Positions 17,230-25,629 of a DNA stretch of 51,236 bases are shown piece by piece. A program made the position numbers and the translations under genes. This DNA is from JBFXAM01 sp050184295 (GTDB lineage: Bacteria; Planctomycetota; Phycisphaerae; UBA1845; Fen-1342): NCBI GenBank assembly GCA_050184295.1, contig JBFXAM010000022.1:1-51236 (forward strand), read 5' to 3'. How positions within the stretch are numbered: the stretch's first letter is position 1; each line of letters opens with the position of its first letter. The notes below the pieces were generated by a model. That model saw nothing but the letters and a program-made list of their open reading frames with translations. It made no database searches and was not told the origin of the DNA.

Positions 17230-18816
17230 CTACCGTGCCGACGTTGCGGCGGCGCTGCGGCGCGGAGTTCGTCGCGCGCCGATCAGCGGGAGCATGAGCA
17301 TCATGGCGCCTGCGCTGGGGCAGAGTGCCGCGCTCGGCACAAAGGCCTCCTGCGGATCGTGCACGCCGCCCTGCGAACCGCCCGCACCGTTGCCGAGGCC
17401 GCCGCCCACGCCGGTGAAGTCGCCGGAGCCGCCGTCGATCGGACTGCCGGGCGAGCCGTTGTCGCCGGCGTTCCCGAACCGGCCCATGTCCGCGCGCCCG
17501 CCGTTGTCCTCGGGCTCGTCGTCGAAGGGCGAGGTCGGGTCGCCGGCGTCGATGCAGGGCGAGCCCGTCGCGAGACGAAAGTCGTTGGCCGCGGGGTTCA
17601 CGAAGCGCGGATCGGCCGAGAGGTTCCCGGCGCCGGCGATCGGCTCCTGCGAGCAGGTATAGGTGATCGTGAGCCGGGACGTGTCGAACACGGCGAAGTC
17701 GTCGCCGCCGTTGTTCCAGAAGATGCTGTTGACGACGCTGACGACCGAGTCGCCTTCGACCTGGAGCCCATTGCCGCGGGTGGCGTCGGGGCAGACGTTG
17801 TTGACGACCGTGCACTGGCTGATGGTGGCGCGAGACCCGACGCCGTCGCCGCCGTCGACCGCGATCGCCGAGACGGCCTCGCAGCCGTCCTTCGAGAGGT
17901 TGCCGTAGATGAGCTCGTGGTGAATGCTGGCGCTGGCGCCCTCGTCGATGAACTCGGCCGAGCCGTACGCCGCTGCGAAGTTCGCCGTCAGGACGTTAAA
18001 CGCGATCTCGGCGCTGTTGCCGGCGCCGAAGAAAATGAGCCCGCCGCCCCAGCCGTACTCCAACGCCCGGCCGACCTCGTTGCGCCGGATGAGGTTGTGC
18101 GTGATGGTGGCGCGGACGACGGCAATGAACATGCCTCCGCCGTGGTCGCCGACCGCGACGTTGTCCTCGATGGTGTTGCCCTGAATGCGCGCGGTCTGGC
18201 CGTCGACGGAGATTCCCGCGCCCCGGCCGGCGAAGTTCCGGCGAACGATGTTGCCGGTGATCGTCGCGTTCGTGGCGTTGGTGATGTAGATGCCGCCGCC
18301 CAGCGCGTAGTCGGAGGGCGGATCGATGCTGCGGATGTCGTTGTTCTCGATGATGTTGTTGCTGATCGTGGGCGAGCCGTCGCGGCTGTAGATGCCGCCG
18401 CCGTTGTATACGTAGGGCAGATCTTCGGTGCTGCCGGTGCCGCCGGTGATGCGAAAGCCCTCGACCGTGGAGTCGGACTCGATGAGCGTGAGGACGGCGT
18501 TTCCGCCGGCGCCCTGGAGGACGGACTTGGTGTCGTTCAGCTCGCGGACCCAAGCGCTCGAAAAGCCGCCTTTAAGCAGCAGCGACTTGCTCTGGATCCG
18601 GAGGTTCTCCACGTACGTACCCGCGGCGACAAGCACTTCGTCGCCATCGACAGCCGCGTTAATCGCCGCCTGCACCGTTCGGAACGGAGCCGCCTGGGTG
18701 CCCTGCTGCGGGCCGGCCGTGTTGCTGGCGTCCACATAAAGCTCGGCGGCGGGGGCGGTCGCCGCGATCGCCAGCGTCAGAACACCCGCCACACTTTGCC
18801 AATCACGACGTTTCAT
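17230..18816 (-). CDS. Exported right-handed beta-helix protein with C-terminal sorting tail
   Basis: A 528-residue protein with signal peptide (SVAGVLTLAIAATAPAAELYVD), then the choice-of-anchor start ELYVDASNTAG...QAAPFRTVQAAINAAVDGDEVLVAAGTY that opens many planctomycete parallel beta-helices. Residues about 110-400 are beta-helix rungs (GFRITGG, ISNNIIENND, ITGNIVRRN, IQGNTIEDN, ITHNLIRRN). After DPRFVNPAANDFRLATGSPCIDAGDP comes a Gly/Asp-rich linker and a C-terminal tripartite tail, CPSAG + hydrophobic AMMLMLPLIGA + RRTPRR. This resembles PEP-CTERM/MYXO-CTERM type signals and suggests processing and surface anchoring. Substrate binding is unknown; similar helices act on or bind polysaccharides. 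Confidence 0.85.
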   Translation of the reverse strand: MKRRDWQSVAGVLTLAIAATAPAAELYVDASNTAGPQQGTQAAPFRTVQAAINAAVDGDEVLVAAGTYVENLRIQSKSLLLKGGFSSAWVRELNDTKSVLQGAGGNAVLTLIESDSTVEGFRITGGTGSTEDLPYVYNGGGIYSRDGSPTISNNIIENNDIRSIDPPSDYALGGGIYITNATNATITGNIVRRNFAGRGAGISVDGQTARIQGNTIEDNVAVGDHGGGMFIAVVRATITHNLIRRNEVGRALEYGWGGGLIFFGAGNSAEIAFNVLTANFAAAYGSAEFIDEGASASIHHELIYGNLSKDGCEAVSAIAVDGGDGVGSRATISQCTVVNNVCPDATRGNGLQVEGDSVVSVVNSIFWNNGGDDFAVFDTSRLTITYTCSQEPIAGAGNLSADPRFVNPAANDFRLATGSPCIDAGDPTSPFDDEPEDNGGRADMGRFGNAGDNGSPGSPIDGGSGDFTGVGGGLGNGAGGSQGGVHDPQEAFVPSAALCPSAGAMMLMLPLIGARRTPRRSAAATSAR

Positions 18817-18979
18817 GTTTGGTTCCCTTCGCGAAGAGGTCGCGGGCCACGCGGCCCGGGAGCGTATCCACCCCTCGAAGCGACGGGCCGCGCGCGACCT
18901 TCACGGCGAAGCGCGGAATCCGGTGGTCGAACCGGTCGCCGGAGCTGCCGCGGGCCCACCTAGCCGACCTGCGAACAAC

Positions 18980-19041
18980 GAAGAACGGGCGGGACGCCCG
19001 CCGGCTCCTCTTCAGGAACCGTCCGGTCGCCCCGCCCGATG
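18980..19041. repeat. Isolated CGGGCG-GGA-CGCCCG palindrome
   Basis: AACGGGCGGGACGCCCG at 18984-19000 followed by a partner CCCGCCCGATGAACGG near 19033 repeats the internal module of the elements at 233-425 and 28661-28780. The terminal GTGGGTCAG sequences and flanking direct repeats are absent, so it is a related palindrome rather than a full element. It sits between two genes on the minus strand. Confidence 0.4.
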
Positions 19042-19085
19042 AACGGACAGGCGGTTCAGCTCTGCCGCGCGAACTCCCCGAACGA

Positions 19086-21710
19086 CTATTGCTGCGGCGG
19101 CCGCATCACCACGCGCGTCGTCGCCGGCTCAAAGACGAGCACGGCCTGGAGGTCCTTTCCGACGCGGTTGACCGCCGCTGCCGCCTGGCTGAACGCCTCG
19201 TTCACCCAGTTGGTCGGGTAGGTATAGCGCCCGACCAGCCACTCCGCCGCCTGGAGGATCTCCTCGCCGTCGATCGGACCGGTCGGATCGATCGGCCCAT
19301 TACCAGCGTTCTGGAAGTACAACTCGACCCAGTCCGCCGGCGCGTAGCTCCATTCGACCTCGTACGGTTCGACGATGATCGGCGGCTCAAACCCGGGTTC
19401 GAACCGGTCGTCGGCATAAGAGAGCGTCGAGGTCAACAGGTCCTGCATGCGGCTGCCGCCGTAGACAACGAACAAGCTGTTGTTGGTCTCGCCGTCGATC
19501 AGGTCGCCGTCACGCGTGTGTTCGCCTTCGACGAGGTGCAACAGCGCGTCGACCGTCGCGCCGACCATGCGGAGCTCATAGTCGGAAACGACGATGGGCA
19601 GTGCCAGGTGGTAGGTGCGATGTTCGTTCCACGCGAGCGCCGGCACGGTGCGCACGGCCGTCGCGCCGCTTTCGTAATCCCTGACGCGGAGCACCGAGTC
19701 CCGTGACGCCGCGACGGGGCCCTCATTGGTCACCCGGACGCTGATCGTTCCGGCGGACGCGTCGAAGGCGACCAGGTCGGGAACGTAGTCGGGCGCGAGA
19801 TAGTCGTCGCCGAACTGAACGACCACCCGATTTGAGCCTGCCAGCTCGTCGCACTGCCCGTTGTTGATCTGCACCTGCCAGTCAAGCTCGACAGTCCACG
19901 CTGATCCGCTCCCGCTCGCGGGCAGCGCGATCGTGAAGTCGTACTGGCGCGAGGCGCCGCGGTTGAGCGCCGGGACCGCCGTCGTCGAGCTGGTCGAGGT
20001 CGAGCCGCCGTGCGAGAGGGTCTGCTTGAGCGTGAGCGTCGACGGCGACGCGCGCTCTTCTTCGTGGACATTCGTGACCGTTGCACGAAACAGCAGCGAG
20101 CGCGCTCCGGAGATCGGGTCCGTTTGCAGCGGTCCCGCGAGGTCGACCTCGAGCGCGAGATCGGTCGGCCAGGTGCCCACGGGCGCCCAATCAGGCTCGT
20201 ACGTCGAAGCCGGGTCGGCCAGTTGCAGGAGCTCGTCCACGCGGCCGGCGTCGAATCCCGGGACGAGCGTCGCGACCCGCAGCAGGAACCCCGAGAACTC
20301 CACCTGGTTGGCGACGTTGACGTTCATGCCGTTCACCACGTCGAGCAACTCAAGAAACTCGAGCGACGCATCCTCGGTACTCGAACCCACGCGCACGATG
20401 ACCTCATCGTTCAGGCCGGCGCAGACGGACCCCGCGCGGGTGCGGTCCGTTCCGAACTCGTACGAGCCGAGGTTCGGCGTCATGAGCATGAGCAGGAACG
20501 AAGACCAGCCCAGGTCGTGACGTTGCATCTGCGCGATGTTCGTGATCGGGCCGTCGAAGTCGTCGTCCGGGTCGTTGTTCAAGGCGTAACGGTTGTACGG
20601 CAATCGCGCGCCCCACGTGGCTGGGTAGAGCTCACGGCGCAGTACGAACTTGCTCGCCTCGGCAAACCCCTCGTGGAACGCGACCGGCGCGCTCACGTGC
20701 CCGTGCGTCGTGCAGTGCTCGAAGAGATACTCGCCCAGCGACTCCTCGCCGATCGTGCGCTGGTAGGCCCAGACGTGCATCGCCTCATGAAGCGCGGATC
20801 CCACGTTGAAGTGGTCCTCCAGCAGATAGATCGTGTCATGCCCGTCGGTGAGCGGATCGGCGAAGCTGCCGTCCTGCGCGCTGCTCAGGTTCGCCGGGTG
20901 CACTGCGTGCAGCTTCGTGTTCATCGGAAAACCGTTGGCATCGAGATAGCGCAGCAGCTCGCGCAGCACAACCCACAGGTTCGCGTGGCGGTCCTCGATG
21001 TCGACGTCATTGCTGAAGATGCGCCGGAACGAGAGCGTCTCGTCCCACCCGAAGCTGCCGCCGTGCTCCGCCACATCGACCGTCACCGCGCCATCCGCCC
21101 AGAGCGGAATCCAGTCATTGGTCGCGGCCGCCCAGCGCAGGCTGAACCCGGTCACGTCGTCGAGATGGCTGAGTATCAGGTTCTGGCACGGCGTGCACTC
21201 GTCGTGCAGGATCACGTCGCCGAGGCAGTAGAGCAGCTCGAGCGGCGTCGCGAGACCGGAGTCAATGATGATCTGCGCGAGCACGCGCCAGATCGTGCCG
21301 ACGTCGCTGCGCTGTCGATAGAGTTCCAGGGCGAAATCGTCGCTGTCATCCGACGCGAACAGCAGAAACACGCGAATCTCGCGCTCGACATCCGGTCGCG
21401 CGATGGTGAAGGTGCAGCGGCCGGAGGCGTCCAGAAAGTCCTGACCCCAGTTCTCCGCCGCTCCAGTCGCCAGATCGGTCGCCTGTACCGACACCGTGCA
21501 GCCCTCCAGTGGAAGGAGCACACCGGGATACTTGTCGCGCAGCTCCTGGAGCGCCGGGTTGACCGTCGCATGCACGTTGATCGTCACCGTGCGAAGCTGC
21601 GCCGAACCCGGTGCGGCTGCCGTGGCGGCGAACAGGAGCGTTCCCAGCGCCCACCCCCAACCGCGGCGCGACGCGTCTGCCGGTCGGGTGTTCAAGCTCG
21701 TCGTGGTCAT
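19086..21710 (-). CDS. Secreted HExxH zinc metallopeptidase-like protein
   Basis: An 874-residue exported protein. ATG 21710 has AAGGAG at 7-nt spacing (the frame is open to 21752) and starts a signal peptide ending near APGSAQ. The central helix has H308-E309-A310-M311-H312 (ALHEAMHVWAY), and a second conserved-looking helix AFHEGFAEASK (E347 or E351) follows 34-38 residues later, the gluzincin arrangement of two His and a downstream Glu. The second half holds Ig-like beta domains (about 530-640 and 660-760) of the CARDB type (VPDLVAFDASAGTISVRVTNEGPVAASRD). No known M-family could be assigned. It may degrade extracellular protein, or be inactive if the Glu is misassigned. Confidence 0.7.
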   Translation of the reverse strand: MTTTSLNTRPADASRRGWGWALGTLLFAATAAAPGSAQLRTVTINVHATVNPALQELRDKYPGVLLPLEGCTVSVQATDLATGAAENWGQDFLDASGRCTFTIARPDVEREIRVFLLFASDDSDDFALELYRQRSDVGTIWRVLAQIIIDSGLATPLELLYCLGDVILHDECTPCQNLILSHLDDVTGFSLRWAAATNDWIPLWADGAVTVDVAEHGGSFGWDETLSFRRIFSNDVDIEDRHANLWVVLRELLRYLDANGFPMNTKLHAVHPANLSSAQDGSFADPLTDGHDTIYLLEDHFNVGSALHEAMHVWAYQRTIGEESLGEYLFEHCTTHGHVSAPVAFHEGFAEASKFVLRRELYPATWGARLPYNRYALNNDPDDDFDGPITNIAQMQRHDLGWSSFLLMLMTPNLGSYEFGTDRTRAGSVCAGLNDEVIVRVGSSTEDASLEFLELLDVVNGMNVNVANQVEFSGFLLRVATLVPGFDAGRVDELLQLADPASTYEPDWAPVGTWPTDLALEVDLAGPLQTDPISGARSLLFRATVTNVHEEERASPSTLTLKQTLSHGGSTSTSSTTAVPALNRGASRQYDFTIALPASGSGSAWTVELDWQVQINNGQCDELAGSNRVVVQFGDDYLAPDYVPDLVAFDASAGTISVRVTNEGPVAASRDSVLRVRDYESGATAVRTVPALAWNEHRTYHLALPIVVSDYELRMVGATVDALLHLVEGEHTRDGDLIDGETNNSLFVVYGGSRMQDLLTSTLSYADDRFEPGFEPPIIVEPYEVEWSYAPADWVELYFQNAGNGPIDPTGPIDGEEILQAAEWLVGRYTYPTNWVNEAFSQAAAAVNRVGKDLQAVLVFEPATTRVVMRPPQQ

Positions 21711-21986
21711 GACTGAACTCCTTGCCGGTTTGCGATCCCGCCGGGGTCTCAAGCGCTGCGCGTTCCGCGCGCCGCGCCGCCCGGCAGGTAGGTATGGCCG
21801 GCGCGCGGAGCGGTCTTACACGGCCGCGCGAATCGGGTCGCAAACCCGGGCTGTTCGACCGGCGTGGAATTGCGTGCCGAGAAATCGCGGGGGCGCCGCG
21901 AAAGATCTCGCCGCGAATCGCCATCTCTCGCGGACGGCCGCGTCGTGCGGCCCAGGCATGAGTCCGCGCATGAAGGAGTATGAACC
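21711..21986. other. Divergent intergenic region
   Basis: 276 bp between the divergent exported-protein genes at 21710 and 21987. It contains ribosome binding sites at both ends (reverse-strand AAGGAG at about 21717-21724, plus-strand AAGGAG at 21973-21978) and must hold both promoters. No clear -35/-10 pair was identified. Confidence 0.35.
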
Positions 21987-23804
21987 ATGCGAGGCGAACG
22001 AGTATTTTCGAAGCGGCGCGGAAGTACGCAGCGCCCGGTTGTCTTTCGGCGTCACTGGGGGCCCGGATCGACGTCCGCAGCAACGGCGTTCGCGCTCTCG
22101 GCGGCGATGCTGTCGCGAAGCGCTGTCTCACAGGCCGAGATCGTGTCCGGCCCCGACATCATCGCGCCGCCGGCGTCCGTGGCGAGCTGTCACTTCGGCG
22201 GCGCGTCGAACACGCACCAGCAGGGTTTCAATGAGCGGCAGAGCGTGGTGCTGGCGGCCGACTTGGAGGTGGATGGCGGCGTGCTGATTCCCGCGGGTAC
22301 GCGCGTCGACAGCCACATGATCTTTTTCTGCTGGGGTGATTCGTCCGTGCACCCCGACCTCGGCCAGGTCTGGACGTTCGACGGACAGATTCTCGGCGTG
22401 ATGTCCGATGAGGACGGAGCGCTCGAAGCGGCGTCGAACGCGACGCTGGGCGCCGGCGCGACGAGCTACCCCGGCACCGATACGCTGCGGGGCCTTGAAG
22501 GTCCGACGTACACGTACCCGGACAGCTACTCCGTCTCCGGCCGGACGCTGACGCTCGACATGACCGTCAGCGACTACGGCGACTGGATTCGCGTCGTCAC
22601 CGCCGCGCGCGACTCGGGCGTGACGTTCTCGTTCGACTACGGCAGCGCGTCGATCACGCCGCCGGCAGCCGCGACCATTTTCACGGTCGGCAGCACGCTC
22701 GCCGGCGGCCTGCATCCCGCGAGCGCCGCGCCGGGAGCGCCCCGTGCGGTGATCGCGGGCACGGCCCTCGGCATCAATCCGGGCGGCGGCGGCGGCGGCT
22801 GCGCGGGACCGGGAATTCGCGGGCTCGACGCGCTCTCGTACGGCCGCGACACGGGCAGCGGGTTCCGCTTTTCGGTTGACGAATGGAGTCACGGCGTCAG
22901 CGGCGGCGCAGCGCCCGACGTATACAGCGAAGGCGCCGTCGGCAATCAGGAGGCCTCGGCGGATGTGTTTACGTACGTCGCCGGCGGAAATTCGGCCTAC
23001 ATCGACGGCGACGCGATCGCGCCCTTCGGCGGCGTCGGCCTCGGCGTCGCCGAGCCAAACCCGGTAAACGGCAACTGGCAGGACATCGCCGACAACGTCG
23101 ACGCGATGGACCTCGACACGCGGAGCAGCGACCTCGCGGGGCCGATCTACTTCTCGCTCGACGGACTGCCGGCCGTCAACGACCCCTACGAGGCCAATGA
23201 CAACCCGGCCGGTTGCTGGACGAGTTGCGCGGCGGCGAACGGCGTGTCGGGCGCGGACATTCTGCGGGTGGCCGCCGTCGGCGCGCCAATCACCGTCTAC
23301 GCGTCCGCGGCGCAGCTCGGGTTGAACTCGCAGACCGACGATGTCGACGCGCTCGCGCTCCGCGACGACGGCGATGGCGTTTTCGAGCCGGGGATCGACG
23401 TCGTGTACTTCTCGGTGCGGCGCGGATCGGCCATCGTCGGAGTGTTCGATCCGTGCAGCGGATTGAACATTCACGAAGCCGACATTCTGACGTTGCCGTG
23501 CGCCGGTTTCGGAACGCCGAAGGTGCACGTGTCGCACGCGGCGCTGGGTCTCGATGTGGAGTTTGACGAACTCGATGCGCTCGACACGTTTGTGCAAATC
23601 GTCGTCGGCGATCTGAACCTCGATGAGTTGCTGAACAACTTCGACATCGATCCGTTCGTGCTCGCGCTGACCGACCCGGCGGCGTACGCGCGCGAATACC
23701 CCGACGGCGACATCACGCGCGCCGACATGAACAACGACGGCGTCGTGAACAACTTCGACATCGACCGGTTCGTCGAGTGTCTGACCGTTGGCGGCTGTCA
23801 GTAA
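21987..23804 (+). CDS. Exported beta-rich protein with C-terminal dockerin-like pair
   Basis: A 605-residue protein. AAGGAG lies 8 nt before the ATG. The N-terminus is a long signal peptide with a basic region (FSKRRGSTQRPVVFRRHW) and core TAFALSAAMLSRSAVSQA. The body is Gly/Asp-rich without a catalytic motif: a first domain with LEVDGGVLIPAGTRVDSHMIFFCWGD, a (Gly)6 linker near residue 270, then DEWSHGVSGGAAPDVYSEG and NPVNGNWQDIADNVDAMDLD. The last ~75 residues carry two dockerin-like loops, DLNLDELLNNFDIDPF and DMNNDGVVNNFDIDRF, the same module as at 11829-13187. It is probably a cell-surface protein. Its activity is unknown. Confidence 0.8.
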   Translation: MRGERVFSKRRGSTQRPVVFRRHWGPGSTSAATAFALSAAMLSRSAVSQAEIVSGPDIIAPPASVASCHFGGASNTHQQGFNERQSVVLAADLEVDGGVLIPAGTRVDSHMIFFCWGDSSVHPDLGQVWTFDGQILGVMSDEDGALEAASNATLGAGATSYPGTDTLRGLEGPTYTYPDSYSVSGRTLTLDMTVSDYGDWIRVVTAARDSGVTFSFDYGSASITPPAAATIFTVGSTLAGGLHPASAAPGAPRAVIAGTALGINPGGGGGGCAGPGIRGLDALSYGRDTGSGFRFSVDEWSHGVSGGAAPDVYSEGAVGNQEASADVFTYVAGGNSAYIDGDAIAPFGGVGLGVAEPNPVNGNWQDIADNVDAMDLDTRSSDLAGPIYFSLDGLPAVNDPYEANDNPAGCWTSCAAANGVSGADILRVAAVGAPITVYASAAQLGLNSQTDDVDALALRDDGDGVFEPGIDVVYFSVRRGSAIVGVFDPCSGLNIHEADILTLPCAGFGTPKVHVSHAALGLDVEFDELDALDTFVQIVVGDLNLDELLNNFDIDPFVLALTDPAAYAREYPDGDITRADMNNDGVVNNFDIDRFVECLTVGGCQ

Positions 23805-23829
23805 CCCGCCGGACGCGCTGCGATGATGC

Positions 23830-23859
23830 GACGGGTCGCTCCCCGCGGGGCGGCCCGTC
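23830..23859. terminator. Hairpin between convergent exported-protein genes
   Basis: GACGGGTCGCTCCC pairs with the arm GGGGCGGCCCGTC to form a stem of about 13 bp with G-T and one mismatched pair. It lies midway between the stop at 23804 (plus) and the stop at 23945 (minus). No T-run follows, so termination is inferred from stem and position. Confidence 0.4.
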
Positions 23860-23944
23860 GCCGCGCGCGGGCGCCCGCCCGTCGCGACGCGTTTCGGTGT
23901 CTTCCGCTGTGCGGCGCTGCCCGCCGCACGCGCTCCCCGAACGG

Positions 23945-25474
23945 CTACGGCTGGTAGACGACGAAATGAAATCCGCGCTGGATCGTCGTTCCGCTGAGGT
24001 TGTGAATGCGTACGACCAGGTCGCCGTCGCCGGGATCGTCGGTCACGCCGGCGACCGCGGGAACGGCCGCCGGGTTCAGCAGCGGCGTTACGTTGGTGAC
24101 AAAGTCGCTCACGGTGTAGGTCACGCCCGCGATGTGAATGTCGTAGCGCGTGCCCTGCCCGTCGCTCGACAGGACCACCGATTGGACATTGGGTGTGTGC
24201 GCGAGCAGGCCGCCGGCCATCGTAACCGTGCCGTACGCGAGCGGCCCGACGGGGTTCGCCGTTCCGACCGTGTAGGCGCGGGTCACGCTTCCCGTCACGT
24301 GCAGTGTGTTGTCGATGGTGTTCGCACCGGTGAATGTCTGCGTGGCGTCGAGGCGCGGAATGTTCCCCGAGAGTCGCAGGTCGGCGACGGTTCCCGTCAG
24401 AAGGCTCGACGCGTTGAGCGCGGTGAGGCCCGCGCCGTCGCCGCAGAACGTGTTCAGCGCGTTGCAGAACGTGAGTTGCTGGCCATAGATGCCGCCGAGC
24501 TGTGCGCTTTGCAGGACGCCGGTCAGGTTCGCCGCGTTGCGGTAGAACGAGCCGGGATTACCGTTCAGTCGCGCCGCGTCGAGATTCGCGACCTCGGCGG
24601 CGCCGGGTGGAACCGTGAACGGCACCAGGCTGTTGAACGCGGCCGTCGCGCTGAAGGCCGATGTGCCGACGACATCGAGCGCGGTGCCGCTGGTGCTCGT
24701 CGCGCGCAACCCGACTCCAGAAGTGCTCTCGGCCAGGATCGCCGGCCCGGACATGGAGAAGGTGCGCAGGGCGCTTCCGGGGCCCGCGGTGATCATCTCG
24801 ACGGCGGTTTCCGTATTCCCGAGCCCGGTGATCTCAAACCGCGCGGCGCGACCGAGATTCGCGGCGCTCGCCCAGAACGCGGCGCCTGAGCCGGTCGTCG
24901 CAGCGCGGATGGCCGAGCCCAGCCCGGCGGTATTCGCGACCAGCAAGTCCTGGGTGCTGACCGCGCTGGTCTGTTCGAACGTGGCGGCGTTTGAATCGCA
25001 TACCCACTCGATGTCGATCGCAGCGCCGGGAGGCCGGTCCGTGCAGTCAGAAACGAGAACGCCGCCGCTGGGAAATCCGGACGGCGTCGCGGACGTAAGC
25101 AGCTGGCGCGGATCGAGGAAGATCCAATTCGAGCCGTCCGTGGAAACGTCGATCTGAAGATACAACCCGCCGGTCGAATACAGCGCGTCAGCCCATTCGT
25201 TGGCCTCATTGAGCGCGGTCGTGAACAGGCCGTCCGCCGACGTGGTCACCGTTTTCGTGGTGTAGTCGCCGACCTGTTCGCCGGGCGGATCGGGCGGCGC
25301 GTCGTCCGACCAGAGCGAGAAGCGCAGAAAATAGACGCCTTGCGCGGGGGCGCCGTCTTCGACCAGGACGCCCTGGTAGGTAATCGTCGTGCCACCCGCC
25401 ACGCACCGTTCACTCAACGCGCACCCCAGCGCCAGCGCGCCGGCCACGCTGACGACCCATCGTCGTGCGACCAT
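23945..25474 (-). CDS. Exported YQG-type repeat protein
   Basis: A 509-residue protein. AAAGGAG precedes the ATG, and the signal peptide is WVVSVAGALALGCALSERCVA. Residues about 30-140 (TTITYQGVLVEDGAPAQGVYFLRFSLWSDD...GLYLQIDVSTDGSNWIFLDPRQLLTSATP) form the same N-terminal beta domain as in the protein at 689-3358 (AFTFQGQLKAGG...). The middle is Ala/Thr/Ser-rich repeat sequence of fibre-like character (VGLRATSTSGTALDVVGTSAFSATAAF, LDAARLNGNPGSFYRNAANLTG). The C-terminal ~110 residues form a separate beta domain. No enzyme motif is seen. It is likely a surface or fibre protein. Confidence 0.75.
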   Translation of the reverse strand: MVARRWVVSVAGALALGCALSERCVAGGTTITYQGVLVEDGAPAQGVYFLRFSLWSDDAPPDPPGEQVGDYTTKTVTTSADGLFTTALNEANEWADALYSTGGLYLQIDVSTDGSNWIFLDPRQLLTSATPSGFPSGGVLVSDCTDRPPGAAIDIEWVCDSNAATFEQTSAVSTQDLLVANTAGLGSAIRAATTGSGAAFWASAANLGRAARFEITGLGNTETAVEMITAGPGSALRTFSMSGPAILAESTSGVGLRATSTSGTALDVVGTSAFSATAAFNSLVPFTVPPGAAEVANLDAARLNGNPGSFYRNAANLTGVLQSAQLGGIYGQQLTFCNALNTFCGDGAGLTALNASSLLTGTVADLRLSGNIPRLDATQTFTGANTIDNTLHVTGSVTRAYTVGTANPVGPLAYGTVTMAGGLLAHTPNVQSVVLSSDGQGTRYDIHIAGVTYTVSDFVTNVTPLLNPAAVPAVAGVTDDPGDGDLVVRIHNLSGTTIQRGFHFVVYQP

Positions 25475-25629
25475 CGCCTGCTCCTTTGAGATGGAACGCC
25501 GCTCAGCCCGCGAATCGGCGAGCCCGGAGAAATGCGAACCGTGAGCGGCCGATCACCCCGGCTCGATTCTCGCGGCCCAGGCTTCCGAAAGCAAGGTATT
25601 TATCGTCGTGGTCCGCGCCGCCGTTCAGA

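Noticed and set aside
20010..21716. 568-residue plus-strand open frame
   Set aside because: It is antisense to the secreted HExxH protein; Arg/Glu/Val-rich shadow without domain or RBS.
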